Source: Diploscapter coronatus
Taxonomy: Eukaryota > Nematoda > Chromadorea > Rhabditida > Rhabditidae
Length of the DNA: 64,000 nucleotides
Assembly (NCBI GenBank): GCA_964036155.1
Contig: OZ038422.1
Span: forward strand, 86,575,201 to 86,639,200
Direction: 5' to 3'
The position numbers were made by a program, and so were the translations under genes. Each line of letters starts with the position of its first letter. The stretch's first letter is position 1. Positions 12,395 through 22,614 of the stretch are shown here, piece after piece. Below the pieces are notes generated by a model. That model was not told where the DNA came from and did not search any database. It was given only the letters and a program-made list of their open reading frames with translations.

Positions 12395-13195
12395 TATTAT
12401 AGTCTATCCTGAGTAAGTGAATACTGCATACATTTTGCAACTTCATTCGCCCAAGCTCCGCCCACTTTTTTGTGCTCTGTTGAATTGAATGATCCCCCAT
12501 TTTCAAACGATTTTTTCGATTTTTCTTGACATTTTCGCGAAAAATCTTTATAATTATATTCTAATTATCTCTCTAGCTTGACTAATTAACTCTGTAGAGC
12601 GATGCTTCATCAATTTTTCATCGTTTTGAGCCATTTTTATCGTCAGAAATGACACTTAATTTTTCAAGTTTGAAAACGAAAAGCAGTTAGTTTATTGTCT
12701 CCAACTAACTGAATATTGCACCTAGTTAACCAGATAATTGACCAATTAACTCTCCTTAGTATTTGCTGTTCATTTTTCTCGTTTTTCTAGCGATTTTTTC
12801 TTTCAACTCAGGATCCATTTTCATCGAGTCGACTGTCGGTTCATCCAAGATGTAGATGTTGCCGTCGTCATCAGAACGTTAGAATTACAAGTTGATGGAC
12901 AAACAAACAGTCGCTTATCAGATGTTGTCATGAAAATGTCAAATTTGCGCGAAAAATGCGAAATTTCGATCGAAAAATGAACAGCAAACACTAAAAAGAG
13001 TTAATTGGTCAATTAGAGAAATAATTAGGATATAATTATAAAGATTTTTCGCGAAAATGTCAGGAAAAATAGAAAAAATCGTTTGAAAATGGGGGATCAT
13101 TCAATTCAACAGAGCACAAAAAAGTGGGCGGAGCTTGGGCGAATGAAGTTGCAAAATGTATGCAGTATTCACTTACTCAGGATAGACTATAATAA
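12395..13195. mobile_element. 0.8-kb non-autonomous element with about 200-bp terminal inverted repeats
   Basis: The outer 190-200 bp at each end are reverse complements with few differences. They begin TATTATAGTCTATCCTGAGT and include GGGCGGAGCTTGGGCGAATG (seen on the right arm) and a CATTTTCGCG block. A further inner piece around AATTGACCAATTAACTC is repeated at 12738-12775 and 12975-13015. No transposase frame is present. The flanks allow a TA or TTA duplication but it is not certain. A fragment of the terminus also occurs at about 165-210. Confidence 0.85.
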
Positions 13196-13325
13196 AGAAT
13201 GTTTTGCGATTTGGATTCACTTTTTCATAATATTTGCACAAAACCTTTGGACTTATCTTATTTTCAACGAAGAACACTCGACTTTTTCGATGTTTACGAT
13301 GACGATTCGAACATTCTGCGAGATT

Positions 13326-13775
13326 CTAATTTGCAAATAATTTGATTGTGCTACGAACATTTTTTATATTCAGTATTTTGAGATCTACATTGACCACTTC
13401 AACTTGTAAGAACAGTGGATAATTAATTCGAGTTAAGTAACTTCGACCGGATATGGATATTTTCGAACACGGTGAATCGTGATGTTTGAGTTTATTTTTG
13501 CAGAATCTTTCAAAATACCCGAATGAATTGAATATTTCAAACTCGATATATTCCGGAAGGAATAGAATGATGTATCAATCAGCTCATCGTCAGAAGAACG
13601 ACGAGCGGAGGTTGTATTTACAATCGACCTGTGCAACCACTTATTTTTCTTTCTGATTTTCCAAAATCCCACTTATATGTTCCAGACTTCTTTTGATACC
13701 AGAATCGTGTTCAGCGTATGTGAAAACTCTCTGGTCATTTTGTTTCTTGGAAATGAGCTTCACGGGGGATTTTAG
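13326..13775 (-). pseudogene. Possible gene relic (two coding-like minus-strand frames)
   Basis: 13641-13775 reads SPVKLISKKQNDQRVF and AEHDSGIKRSLEHI before a stop. 13326-13574 reads LPEYIEFEIFNSFGYFERF and SKISISGRSYLTRINYPL before a stop. The amino-acid composition is protein-like and not AT-noise, and the first ends just before the second. There is no start codon and no clean splice joining them. The LPEYIEFEI-FNSFGYFERF stretch loosely recalls an F-box start, but I would not name the family. The inverted-repeat element lies immediately downstream and may have truncated it. Confidence 0.25.
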
Positions 13776-14050
13776 CTATTTAGTATCCGTGATCATAACG
13801 CACTCATTTTTACTGCTCAAAGTAAAGATAACGAAATGGTCCGTTCAATTGTTACACATTCAATAGTGAACGTCACTGAAAAAAAATATATATTTGACTT
13901 GAAAGAAAACTTTTATTTATGTTTACTTATACATTTATATTATCTTGCAAGTGCTCAAAAATCTGTCCAATGTCAAATAAACTTAAACAGAAGCTATGTG
14001 ATAAAGGTTATTAATTATAGCAAACTAAAGATAAAATTAAATAATTCAAT

Positions 14051-15243
14051 TTATGACACTATTACAACAACGTTAAAGAGCGAATTGGAGGAATCGGAAT
14101 CATTTGGGGTTCTGAGGAACTCTGGCAGCATAATTGTGGACATCGAATCATTGGGTGCGAAGCCGACTAGCTCGACCATGTCTAACGAGTTCAGTTCGTT
14201 CTCGTTCCCTTTCTTGACGTAGGTCGCCGTCGCCATTATTTGACCTAAAATTTGTTCATATGACGTCTACTTATACAAAGAATGGGTTTGTTAGCTAACA
14301 ATATGAAACTTGAAAAGGTTTCAGACTATCAAAAACATAATTATATCCTGTATGTATAAAAGTCGTTCATTTTTGCATCATTTTTATCATGTAACTTCTT
14401 TTTAATTTATTGATTTTTTGCATTTGTTTTTTCTTACTTTGTCAACATGAGGCCAACCTCGATAGATCTTCACACATTCCGCATAATAGTCGGGCATCGT
14501 CATGTTCATCTTGCCCTTCAGGAGCTCCACTCGTTCTTTCTTCTCTGGACTTAAGCTTTCCTTCGGCGCTTGCTGAAGCTGGAACAGCTCCTTGCGATAC
14601 CATCCCTGTTGATAACGGAACTGAAAATTCGATTCCGCATTCCCACGTATAAGTCCCATATCAATCCAAAAGTTAAATTTGTTGACTTTAAGTTTAGTTA
14701 AGTCTAGCTTAATAAAGACAACTTGGAAAACCTCAAGCCCTCAAGCGATGCGAAATAGTGTGGGAAAAGAGTCGTGTTCCCTACTATTCATCTCATTCTA
14801 TTTCGCATGATTTGAGGTTTCCGAATAGCCTTTAATAATAAATGAAATTGGTCTAGATTCAGCCTACCGTGAACGTGAACGACTGATTCGCCATGCTGCA
14901 GTACTCGTGACGCTCGTGCAGATAGTCGTCCTCGATTTTCCAGAACGTGTGCAAAACACTCGCCACAGAGAATGTCAGGACTAGCACTCAAATCCGAGTA
15001 TTTTTTCTCAAGTTACTTCAAATTCAAGAAAAGTTTCAGGTATCTTCGATATTAAGAAAACTTCGAGAAAAATCTCGTTTAAAAAAAGCAACAACAATAC
15101 TTACGCAGCACGCCAATGGCCACTTTGAGTTTCCTCAGTTCGTGGTCCCCAGGTGGAGCAGTTGGAGCAGAGAGCTCAGGGTCTTTCGTAGAGACATTCG
15201 GGGCATTAGGAGCGTTGGAAGAACTTAGGAGGGGAAGTTCCAT
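14051..15243 (-). CDS. Unrecognised small single-pass membrane protein
   Basis: About 215 residues in four exons. Exon 1 (ATG at 15243) encodes a Ser/Pro/Asn-rich cytoplasmic-like head, MELPLLSSSNAPNAP. Then follows one hydrophobic segment, LKVAIGVLLLTFSVASVLH, which looks like a signal anchor and spans the exon 1/2 junction in frame. Exon 2 continues HTFWKIEDDYLHERHEY. Exon 3 (14627-about 14460) has FRYQQGWYRKELFQLQ and MTMPDYYAECVKIYRGW. Exon 4 (14230-14051) has ATATYVKKGNENELNSL and ends NVVVIVS-stop. The exon 3 to 4 junction is chosen to keep frame (donor at CGAG/GTTGG) and is the least certain. A TATA box lies about 60 bp upstream. No family recognised. An intron contains a foldback repeat. 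Confidence 0.6.
14729..14821. mobile_element. Small foldback repeat in an intron
   Basis: Arms AACCTCAAGCCCTCAAGCGA and ATGATTTGAGGTTT (inverted) flank GCGAAATAG...CTATTTCGC. About 93 bp in the intron between exons 2 and 3 of the membrane-protein gene. The core is shared with many other hairpins in the window. Confidence 0.55.
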
Positions 15244-15301
15244 GATTGGGAAATTGGGAAGGCAAGGAGTAGAGAAGTGAAGGCAAAGTCATGGGGCTTT
15301 C

Positions 15302-15315
15302 GAGCCTTTTATAGG
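15302..15315 (-). promoter_or_regulatory. TATA box of the membrane-protein gene
   Basis: On the minus strand GGCCTATAAAAGGCTCG, a strong TATA consensus, sits about 60 bp upstream of the ATG at 15243. Most other host genes here show no comparable TATA box. Confidence 0.6.
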
Positions 15316-16456
15316 CCTAACAGGTACCGGAAAGCACATACTGTAGGTCTCTCTAATTCTCTTAAATCTAACAATCTCCAGGAAAGTTGATGAAAACCCT
15401 ATGCTTGAAGAAGCGCTGCAAACCCGCCTCTTTTGATTTAATTAGATGAGTTTTGAAATATCATCACCAAATCTGATCAGATAATACGAAGTTAACGAAG
15501 TGTTAGGTTACCAAGAACCACTACAAATTCCACCTCTTAATTAATTCGAAATTAACATTTCTATCGAAGTTTGAATCGGATAGGGGAGGAGTGTGAGTAA
15601 AGTACTATTTTGAGGTCGATATTTGAAGAATATTTCGCTATATAACGAGACCCCCTGTGATAGAAGATAGGTGTTGAAAACAATTAGTGAGAAACGTTAG
15701 AGAAATGATTCGATTAATCAAATTGGAAGAATAGAGGTGATAATGGAATTTTTACTTTTATGCATAGGCAGGTACGTTCCAGGAATAGAATCTCGTTTTT
15801 AAAGGATGAATGTCGTAATCATTTATAGAGAACGAAAGTTTTATACGCAGAGTAATTGAAAATTGATAAATTATTATAAGATTCAGCCAGCTGAGAAAAA
15901 CGACGGAATGACGTGAGTTATCTTTCCCCACATATTTCTCCCTACTTTCTCACCCTCGCCTATCCCTAACTATAGCGCTCACGTCATATAGTCATCTCGT
16001 CACTCCAACAATTGCTTATAGCGTAAGCTTTACTGTATTATGCAAAAGTTGGGCTAATAATCGCTGCTAATTATAAGATTTTATTAAGTGCAATTTAATG
16101 AAATGTACAAAATCAAAATTTATTAACTAGATTAAAGACTAACAGTCTACAGTACCCGCGAAAATCATGATTTTAAAGCATCATAATTATCTACGAGTGT
16201 TAATCGATCAATTCAAATAATTGAGCTTCAGCGAACCTACCTATTTTCACAAATTGTATCATACAGCCTTTTACTATAAAGGCAAACATATCTTAACTTC
16301 GAAACTTGACTTCACCGAAAATAAAGGGAAAAAATTAACATTTTAAAATCTCATAACTATCTACTAGGCCTAATTAACTGATCCTGAGTTTAATCCCGAT
16401 AAACCTACTCATTCTGAGCTGTTCGTCAATCGATCTCTAATTGATTTCTCTCTAAT
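15316..16456. other. Intergenic spacer
   Basis: AT-rich spacer between the membrane-protein gene and the LTR retrotransposon. The only structure seen is the foldback element at 15889-16017. Confidence 0.5.
15889..16017. mobile_element. Foldback element, family H copy 1
   Basis: About 130 bp with ends CAGCTGAGAAAAACGACGGA and the complement of ...CATCTCGTCACTCCAACAATTG. The interior has GACGTGAG, a TTTCTCCCTAC block and TATCCCTAACTATAG. It matches 38816-38948 in the opposite orientation. Confidence 0.65.
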
Positions 16457-16711
16457 TGTTGCATTCATGCAACTTTGTAACAATGCATTTCTCTTAAAGC
16501 AATCGAATTTGCATTTTGACCCTTTGCATTCATCAGATATTTCAATGTCACGTCTACTGTATCCGGAGAGCACTTAATTTACATTACCATTTCCTCTCTG
16601 GAGATTTAGGGAGCGTTGTTATCGATTTTTTCGAGTAAGAATAATTCCCTTCCTCCCCTAGCTTAGCCTTGCTCTTCTCTGAACTCTCTCAGCTTCACAC
16701 GCTATTTCGTT

Positions 16712-16722
16712 CCTCTATATAA
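16712..16722 (+). promoter_or_regulatory. LTR promoter TATA box
   Basis: CTCTATATAAG in the 5' LTR, conserved in position and flanks with the 3' LTR (19945-19955). It is followed in both copies by CCAAGGGATCCAGTACTCGC, a likely initiation region. Confidence 0.6.
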
Positions 16723-17088
16723 GCCAAGGGATCCAGTACTCGCTCTTTTCCTTTTTCTATTCCATGATTTTGCGGCTTTTTAACGTCTGTTTTCTATTTT
16801 GTGGCTTTCTATTGAAATTTAAATAGTAACAGTTTACATACTCGGGCACTAAAAATCCTATTTATCTTGAATTCTCATCATTGTCGATGTTATTTCTCAT
16901 TTATCTTCGAAAAATTTATGAATTGCTTCTTAGAACGGACGATCGTCAGAGATCTCATGCGATCTATTTGCTAAAATATTACTTTAAAATGTTGTATCTC
17001 TAACCTAAAATTAATAAAAAAAATCGCTACTTGTAATGACATTGCAACTATGATTTAACTGATACGATCTACCCTCCATATTATCATT

Positions 17089-17217
17089 GATTGAAGAGCG
17101 TCGATATCCAAAGATTACATGCTATTCGTCTCTCGTTTCCCTTCTACACAGTTCACTATTTCGCTAAAAATTCGATTTCTAATTTACGAATGAATACCAA
17201 CTTTCTCTCCAATTAAC
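17089..17217. mobile_element. MITE family A, copy 2 (inside the 5' LTR)
   Basis: GATTGAAGAGCGTCGATATC on the left and the complement of CAACTTTCTCTCCAATTAAC on the right. The interior matches the other family A copies. It lies inside an LTR, and its right two thirds is also in the partner LTR, so the MITE was part of the LTR before the retrotransposon inserted here. Confidence 0.7.
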
Positions 17218-17671
17218 GATATAGGCTAGCAACATTATTATTTTATTATTATGAGTTTCCAATTATCGTCATCGATGAAAATGTTTTCTTTTCTTTGCTA
17301 AACAACATTGATACATATGATTTGCTCTTTCGTTAACCTCTATTTTTCATTACACTTCGTATCGTCATAACTTCGCTTATCATTTTAGAAGGAACTTATG
17401 TTTTTAATTGAAGATAATTTCAGAACTTATTCTCAACTACAAATGATCGTCTAAATCGATCAATAATTGCATATTTAAATTATTCTAATTCTAAAAAAAA
17501 TATATATGGATTGTTGCAGCCATGCAACTTCATTCACTTGATATATTGCAGATACGTTGATCTTTGTCCCTTCTATTCTATTTTTCTACTTTTCGTCAGC
17601 TTTACTATTATAGTCAGCAAGGAGTAAACTATTTAAATTAACACAATCTAAAGAACTCGGACACAATATTG

Positions 17672-17691
17672 TGGTGCGGCCGTAATTCGAA
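17672..17691 (+). other. Possible retroelement primer-binding site
   Basis: TGGTGCGGCCGTAATTCGAA starts with TGG, as expected for pairing with a tRNA 3' CCA, and continues like the complement of an acceptor and T arm. It lies about 90 bp beyond the last LTR similarity, so either the LTR end is further right than it looks or this is coincidental. A similar TGGTGCGACGC occurs at 20576. Confidence 0.35.
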
Positions 17692-17764
17692 CAGCAGATC
17701 ACTATTGCGAGTGCAGGGAACCTAGCCAATCCCCAGCCAGACTCCGTCCCTCCCACCCTCCCCA

Positions 17765-19386
17765 ACATGGAACGGCATTACTAAAGTCTTCAAGGAACAA
17801 GAACAAAGCGGTATCATTGAAGAGGTCCCGAAAAATGAATTAGATAATGACGGCTACTTTCTTTCTTTCCAAGTCGTTCTTAAAAGCGACTCGCTGAACA
17901 GTAAAATACGCGTTGTCTTTGACGGATTCGCACATCAGAGAGGATGCTTTAGCATCAATGACGCAATGTACACAGGACCAACAATATTACCTAACCTACT
18001 CGGAGTTCTTCTCCGCATTCGTTTGGCAAAATATGTACTGTCAGGAGACGTAGAAAAGGCTTTCTTACAGATTGGATTACAAGAACAAGACCGAAACTAT
18101 CTGAAATTCTTCTGGATGAATGATTTAACAAAAGGAATTGAGCCAGGAAACATTCGAATCATGAGATTCCAACGTGTACCATTTGGATTGAATTGTTCAT
18201 TATATCTCATGGCTTATTCGATTGTATACGCAGCAGAAAATTCGAAAATTTCTAATCGACTCAAAAACGCAATCAAGAACAACCTATATGTTGACAACTA
18301 TTTCTGCGCATCCGATGACTCAGCAGAACTATCGGAAATTTACAAAGAAGTTAAAAAGTTCTTTACAAGATTCCAAATGAACATCCGCGACTTCCACACG
18401 AACGCACCAGGAATCGAAAATATACCAAAAGAGGATTCTGCAAAAGGCTCTGTCCAGAAAATACTCTGTTATTTATGGAGTCTTACAAAAGATACACTAG
18501 AAGTCCGGTTTCCAATGACAAACGACCAGAAGTCGATTTTTACGAGACGAGAAATAATATCCATGATTGGCCAAATTTTCGACTCCATCGGATTTACATT
18601 ACCAATAATGAATGAATCAAAAGAGCTGATACTGGAGATTTTTAAAGACTCTAAATGGGATACGGACCAACCAACGAACGTGTGCACCAAATTTAAAAAA
18701 AAAAAAAAACTTCATGAGAAAAATTGAAGGTATGCAATTTTTAATTAATAGACCCATCCCGTTTTTAAATACCAAGGAAATTGAATTGATAATTTTTGCA
18801 GACAGCAGTGATCGCATCTACGGAGCAGTTGCATACCTGATAACTAAAACAGACGAAGGAGTCAAGATTTCACTGATACTAGCCAAACAGATTGATACCG
18901 ACAAAGAAATCCAGCCAGAAGAAAATTACTGTGCCCAAAGGTGAACTGTTAGCAATCCTACTTGCGTCTAGAATTGCAAAATTCATTAATTCAGAAATGC
19001 AAGTAATTTGGAAGCGAATTATAATTCTATCAGACGCAACAATTGCATTAAGTTGGATTCGAAAGAATGAAAGGCAAGATATTTTCGTTCAGAACCGTAC
19101 ATTTGAAATTAGAGCTACAGCGCGTGATTTTGCAGATAAATCGATACAAATAGAGTTCGGTCATTGTGACACGACGGACAACCCAGCAGATCTGCTTACC
19201 AAAGGCATTTGGACCATGAACGAACTGAAAGACTCCAATTGGTTCGAAGGACCGGAATGGTTGAAATTACCATACGACGCTTGGCCTTGTGATAGATTCA
19301 AAATTCAGAGAATGGCTCGAAGAATCTCTGAAATGCAGGATGTTTATTACAACGATAAGACGATCTTGCGAGATCGTTTCGGATGA
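17765..19386 (+). pseudogene. BEL/Pao reverse transcriptase-RNase H fragment, frameshifted
   Basis: Decayed pol of a BEL/Pao LTR retrotransposon. From 17765 the frame opens with WNGITKVFKEQEQSGIIEEV, then SKIRVVFDG, the SGDVEKAFLQIGL core, MRFQRVPFGLN and YVDNYF, the RT active-site variant of this family (the first Asp of the catalytic pair is in DVEKAF, the other in VDN). The RT frame runs to about 18725. An A-run at 18690-18710 breaks it, and a second frame carries FADSSDRIYGAVAYL, the start of RNase H. Another shift near 18930 leads into PKGELLAILLASRIAKF, SDATIALSWIRKNE and DNPADLLTKG, ending at 19386. Gag, protease and integrase are missing between the LTRs. It is not expected to be active. 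Confidence 0.88.
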
Positions 19387-19944
19387 TTCAAAAGAGTCAT
19401 CCTTTCTCCTTCAACTCAAATACCTTATCTATCTATTCACCTCATTGTTATATTAAATAAAGAATAAAATATTTCGGTTCTCCCTGAGTACATTCGGTTT
19501 TACTACATAATACAGTAAAGCAGATAATCATCTAGAATTACGTTTTTAAAGCCGGATTTCCTAAACCATATAAACATGTTTATGTCCAATTTAACGACCA
19601 TTATTGGCACTCAGTCATCATTGGACTAGTTTTATTTTTAATTTAAAATATGTCTTACCCTACGTGGTAAAATTAGTTCGATAATTGAATCTGTTGTAGT
19701 CATGCAACTGCAGCAGCTTTACATTTTTTTGAAAACAGTTGTCTTTGCACTCTGGTCCTTTGCACCCATCAGATATTTCTATGTCATGTCTACTGTATCC
19801 GGAGAAATCCTAATTTACATGCTCGTTTCCCCCTGGAGATTTAGAGGGCGTTGCTATCGATTGCACCGAGCAAGAGTAATTCCTTTCCCGCCCTAGTGTA
19901 GTCTTCTTTTCTCAAAACTCTCAGCTCCACACGCTATTTCGTCT

Positions 19945-19955
19945 CCCTATATAAG
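19945..19955 (+). promoter_or_regulatory. LTR promoter TATA box (3' LTR)
   Basis: CCCTATATAAG, matching the TATA region of the 5' LTR and followed by the same CCAAGGGATCCAGTACTCGC. Confidence 0.55.
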
Positions 19956-20052
19956 CCAAGGGATCCAGTACTCGCTCTTTTCCTTTTTCTATTCTACGAT
20001 CTACTTGCTAAAATATTACCTTAAAATGTTATATCTCTAACCTAAAATTAAT

Positions 20053-20170
20053 AACGATATCCAAAGATTACATGCTATTCGTCTCTCGTTTCCCTTCTAC
20101 ACAGTTCACTATTTCGCTAAAAATTCGATTTCTAATTTACGAATGAATACCAACTTTCTCTCCAATTAAC
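20053..20170. mobile_element. MITE family A, copy 3 (truncated, inside the 3' LTR)
   Basis: Aligns with 17102-17217. Its left terminal repeat is cut at CGATATCC by a deletion that also removes about 90 bp of LTR present in the partner. Confidence 0.65.
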
Positions 20171-20594
20171 GATATAGGCTAGCAACATTATTATTTTATT
20201 ATTATGAGCTTCCAATTATCGTCATCGGTGAAATTTTTTTATTTTCTTTGCTAGTTAAATTGATACATATATCTTACTCTCATTAACTTCTCTTTTCCAT
20301 TATACTTCGTATTATCATAACTTCGCTTATCATTTCTCATTTTAGAAGGAACTTATGTTTTTAATTAAAGATAATTTCAGAACTTATTCTCAACTACAAA
20401 TGATCGTCTAAATCGATCAATAATTGGATATTTAAATTATTCTACGTCTAAAAAATATATATGGATTGTTGCAGCCATGCAACTTCATTCACTTGATATA
20501 TTGCAAATACGCTGATCTTCGTTCCTTCTCGAATATCTATGTATGCGATACCGGAGAACACAGCTAAAATGCTGTTGGTGCGACGCTCAAAGCC

Positions 20595-20930
20595 ATGACT
20601 CAAAGCCATGACTCAAACAACTGCGACCAAGATCAAACATCTGAACAGAAGACACGGTTGATCATTCAGTATAAAAATTGCTGTATTTGTCTTAAACGTG
20701 GGCAGAACCACCTACCAACCAATTGCTTCAAATTAACCAAAGCAAAAAAGGAGCTAGGCAGAGATAGATATGGAAAGATCATATATCAAAGAGATCCCAC
20801 AGAAGCATTGTGTGGCAAGAATGAATGCCTCGCTCTGGGAAAAATCCATGCCGTTTCTTACTGTGAGAAGTTACAAAGAGAAACAGAATGGAGAAGATAC
20901 CAGCAACAAGCAACTTCCCCATTCAATTAG
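20595..20930 (+). pseudogene. Retrotransposon gag zinc-knuckle fragment
   Basis: 111-residue frame containing CCICLKRGQNHLPTNC, a CCHC-type knuckle of the kind found in BEL/Pao gag, followed by further Cys/His (CGKNECLALGKIHAVSYC). It lies directly after the 3' LTR and after a TGGTGCG primer-site-like sequence at 20576. It may be the start of a second element sharing that LTR, or a rearranged piece. No longer gag frame is present. 20931-21210 shows nothing further. Confidence 0.5.
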
Positions 20931-21210
20931 GATAATGCTTAAACCAAAAAAAATTTATTCAATTGTTTTAATCAAATTAATCTTGTCCTAATGTTATTAT
21001 GTTTATTTTCTTACTTATTTATTTGATTCATTCTATTTATATGCATTTATATTTGTTTGGAAACGTAACGGAGGAAGCAATTTTAAGGATAACCCCTTAA
21101 CGATCCCCAAAGTACTAACTCAAACACTGTTAATAAAAAATTATCAAACATCGTTCGTCGGGAAATGATGAAATCACATCAAACGTAGGTAGGAAATGGA
21201 GGAAAACATT

Positions 21211-22078
21211 TCATGATCCTTTTAAATAAATAAATAAATAAATAATGAGAAAGACAGACGAAAATCCAGCAAAGTAGAGGAAAATGTCCAACAAAATGCT
21301 GTGCTCATAACACGGTGTAATCACACAAGTAACCGGTGAACAATTTCTTTCATTAAGTTTAAGTGATTTGCGAGAATTAGCCACAGCCTCAGGCCAAGAA
21401 GTTCTTTCCATAGAAAACTCTCCAGAAAACGGTGAGAGTTTAACCGAATGCAAGGAAGACTTAGTAGTAGTAGAAAGCAGTTGAGGAGCTGAAGTTGAAC
21501 TTATGATAACCGGAGAAGAACATGGCCTTGGGGTTTCACACGGAATAGGCTAAAAATTAATTAACTGAAAGAAGTAAGTTCACTAAGAAATAACTACATT
21601 AGATTTTGGACACGGCGGGACCTCAATATGAGGACACTCGAACTCGGGGCAAACCATCGGTAATACTGTAGTCGTGCTCGTACTGGTTGTACTAACTAGT
21701 TTAGGACAGGGTTTTTGCTAAAATATCGACACGGAAAATGAGTCGAGCATACAGAAACTTACCTCCAAGATTGGACAGGGAGGGCACGAGACAGTCGGAC
21801 AAAGATTGCTCGGCAAATCAGCGTCTGTCTTCAAACTACATTTGAGATGAGCCGGAAGCTCAGACATATCATTGAAGCAGTACAGTGGCCACGTGAAGCT
21901 ATAGAAATTATTAAAAGTACTATAAATAATAAATTCATTACCCATCCAAAACTGCACAATGAGGCTCGTCACAAGACGAACACTGAGATAGTAATACCCA
22001 TTTGGGCAAAGCAGTTATATTAAAGTGATCAGGATCAGAAATTACAACAGGGATTAGTAAAATTAGAATAAAATACAT
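21211..22078 (-). CDS. Unrecognised Cys-rich type I membrane protein with Ser/Thr-rich stalk
   Basis: About 245 residues in four exons that join in frame with short canonical introns. ATG at 22078 starts a signal peptide, MYFILILLIPVVISDPD. A Cys-rich ectodomain follows (CSSCDEPHC, FTWPLYCFNDMSEL, PTVSCPPCPILE). Then come proline/cysteine repeats (QKPCPKL, VCPEFECPHIEVPPCPK, PIPCETPRPCSSP) with Thr/Ser-rich linkers (TSTSTTTV, LLSTTTKSS) that look mucin-like. After CSPVTCVITPC a single C-terminal membrane span (LLDIFLYFAGFSSVFLIIYL) ends KGS-stop at 21211. It lies between retrotransposon LTRs on the opposite strand. It is not a recognised env. The spliced structure suggests a host gene, probably a lineage-restricted surface protein. 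The function is unknown. Confidence 0.6.
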
Positions 22079-22303
22079 AGGAAATATCGACTGAATAGCT
22101 CAATATCGGCGAAAGAAGCAAGAAATCCCGGGAGGCTCTCTCTCGAGAAATCGTAACATTTACTACTATTGTTTCTTTTTCCTTTCTTTCTTTTTCTTTT
22201 TCCTGACATACTAGATTCACTTAAGATATGTTGCTTGTTGTATCCATTAGCGTGACATCGCGAAAATTGTAAACGAAATTTATCATCGAGGCATTGTGGA
22301 GAA
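22079..22303. other. Upstream region of the Cys-rich membrane protein gene
   Basis: Contains a C/T-rich run (CTTTTTCCTTTCTTTC near 22175-22205) and no gene. The promoter of the minus-strand gene is presumably here. Confidence 0.35.
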
Positions 22304-22531
22304 ATGGACGTTAAATTGACCTTTTATCCAAATTGCCACTGTCAAGTACCAGTTGCCTTAAACACGAACGACTACAGTCATTTACGCGTGTATGAACGAC
22401 AGTTACCGACCTTAGGACCAGAGATGACTTTCAAAGGAAGGAATCTTCAATTGTCAAGCCTGAGAGCAGCCGATCTCCATGTATCAATTGTGCACTTAAT
22501 GGACATTAAACGGGAACCTGACACTATCTGA
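22304..22531 (+). CDS. Short orphan frame upstream of an LTR
   Basis: 75 residues with FYPNCHCQVPVAL and a protein-like composition, ending 84 bp before an LTR-like start at 22615. The frame is open for about 20 residues before the ATG (NCKRNLSS, RHCGE). It could be the 3' end of a polyprotein of the element whose LTR follows, or chance. No family recognised. Confidence 0.25.
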   Translation: MDVKLTFYPNCHCQVPVALNTNDYSHLRVYERQLPTLGPEMTFKGRNLQLSSLRAADLHVSIVHLMDIKREPDTI

Positions 22532-22614
22532 TTTCGGAACATTCTCGGAACGATTTAGCAGGAAGCAGTTGAACCTTGAACAATCTACAATGATCTCAAT
22601 TTCGCGCCACGGAG

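Larger units (their letters stand above)
11664..14050. other. Spacer with a long inverted-repeat element and a possible gene relic
   Basis: Between the convergent RBR and membrane-protein genes. 11664-12394 is AT-rich and shows nothing recognisable. 12395-13195 is the inverted-repeat element. 13326-13775 (minus) has two coding-like frames described separately. The plus-strand open frame 13836-14222 overlaps the last exon of the minus-strand gene and looks like a shadow. Confidence 0.5.
16457..17580 (+). mobile_element. 5' LTR of a BEL/Pao-type retrotransposon
   Basis: Begins TGTTGCATTCATGCAACT and matches 19692-20530 along most of its length: the CATCAGATATTTC block, the CTATATAAGCCAAGGGATCC promoter, TTATATCTCTAACCTAAAAT-like sequence, and a nested family A MITE. 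It contains about 200-250 bp absent from the other LTR (around 16760-16960 and 17013-17103). The right edge is where similarity stops, near 17580. Confidence 0.75.
19692..20530 (+). mobile_element. 3' LTR of the BEL/Pao element
   Basis: Begins TGTTGTAGTCATGCAACT and follows the 16457 LTR through the CATCAGATATTTC block, the CTATATAAGCCAAGGGATCC promoter, the truncated family A MITE and the final TTCATTCACTTGATATATTG. It is about 280 bp shorter, with internal deletions. The many substitutions between the two LTRs point to an old insertion. The spacer 19387-19691 shows nothing recognisable. Confidence 0.75.

Noticed and set aside
13836..14222. 128-residue plus-strand frame
   Set aside because: It is mainly the antisense of the last exon of the minus-strand membrane-protein gene and has no splice context.
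16457..20530. An intact, active retrotransposon
   Set aside because: Pol is frameshifted and gag, protease and integrase are absent between the LTRs.
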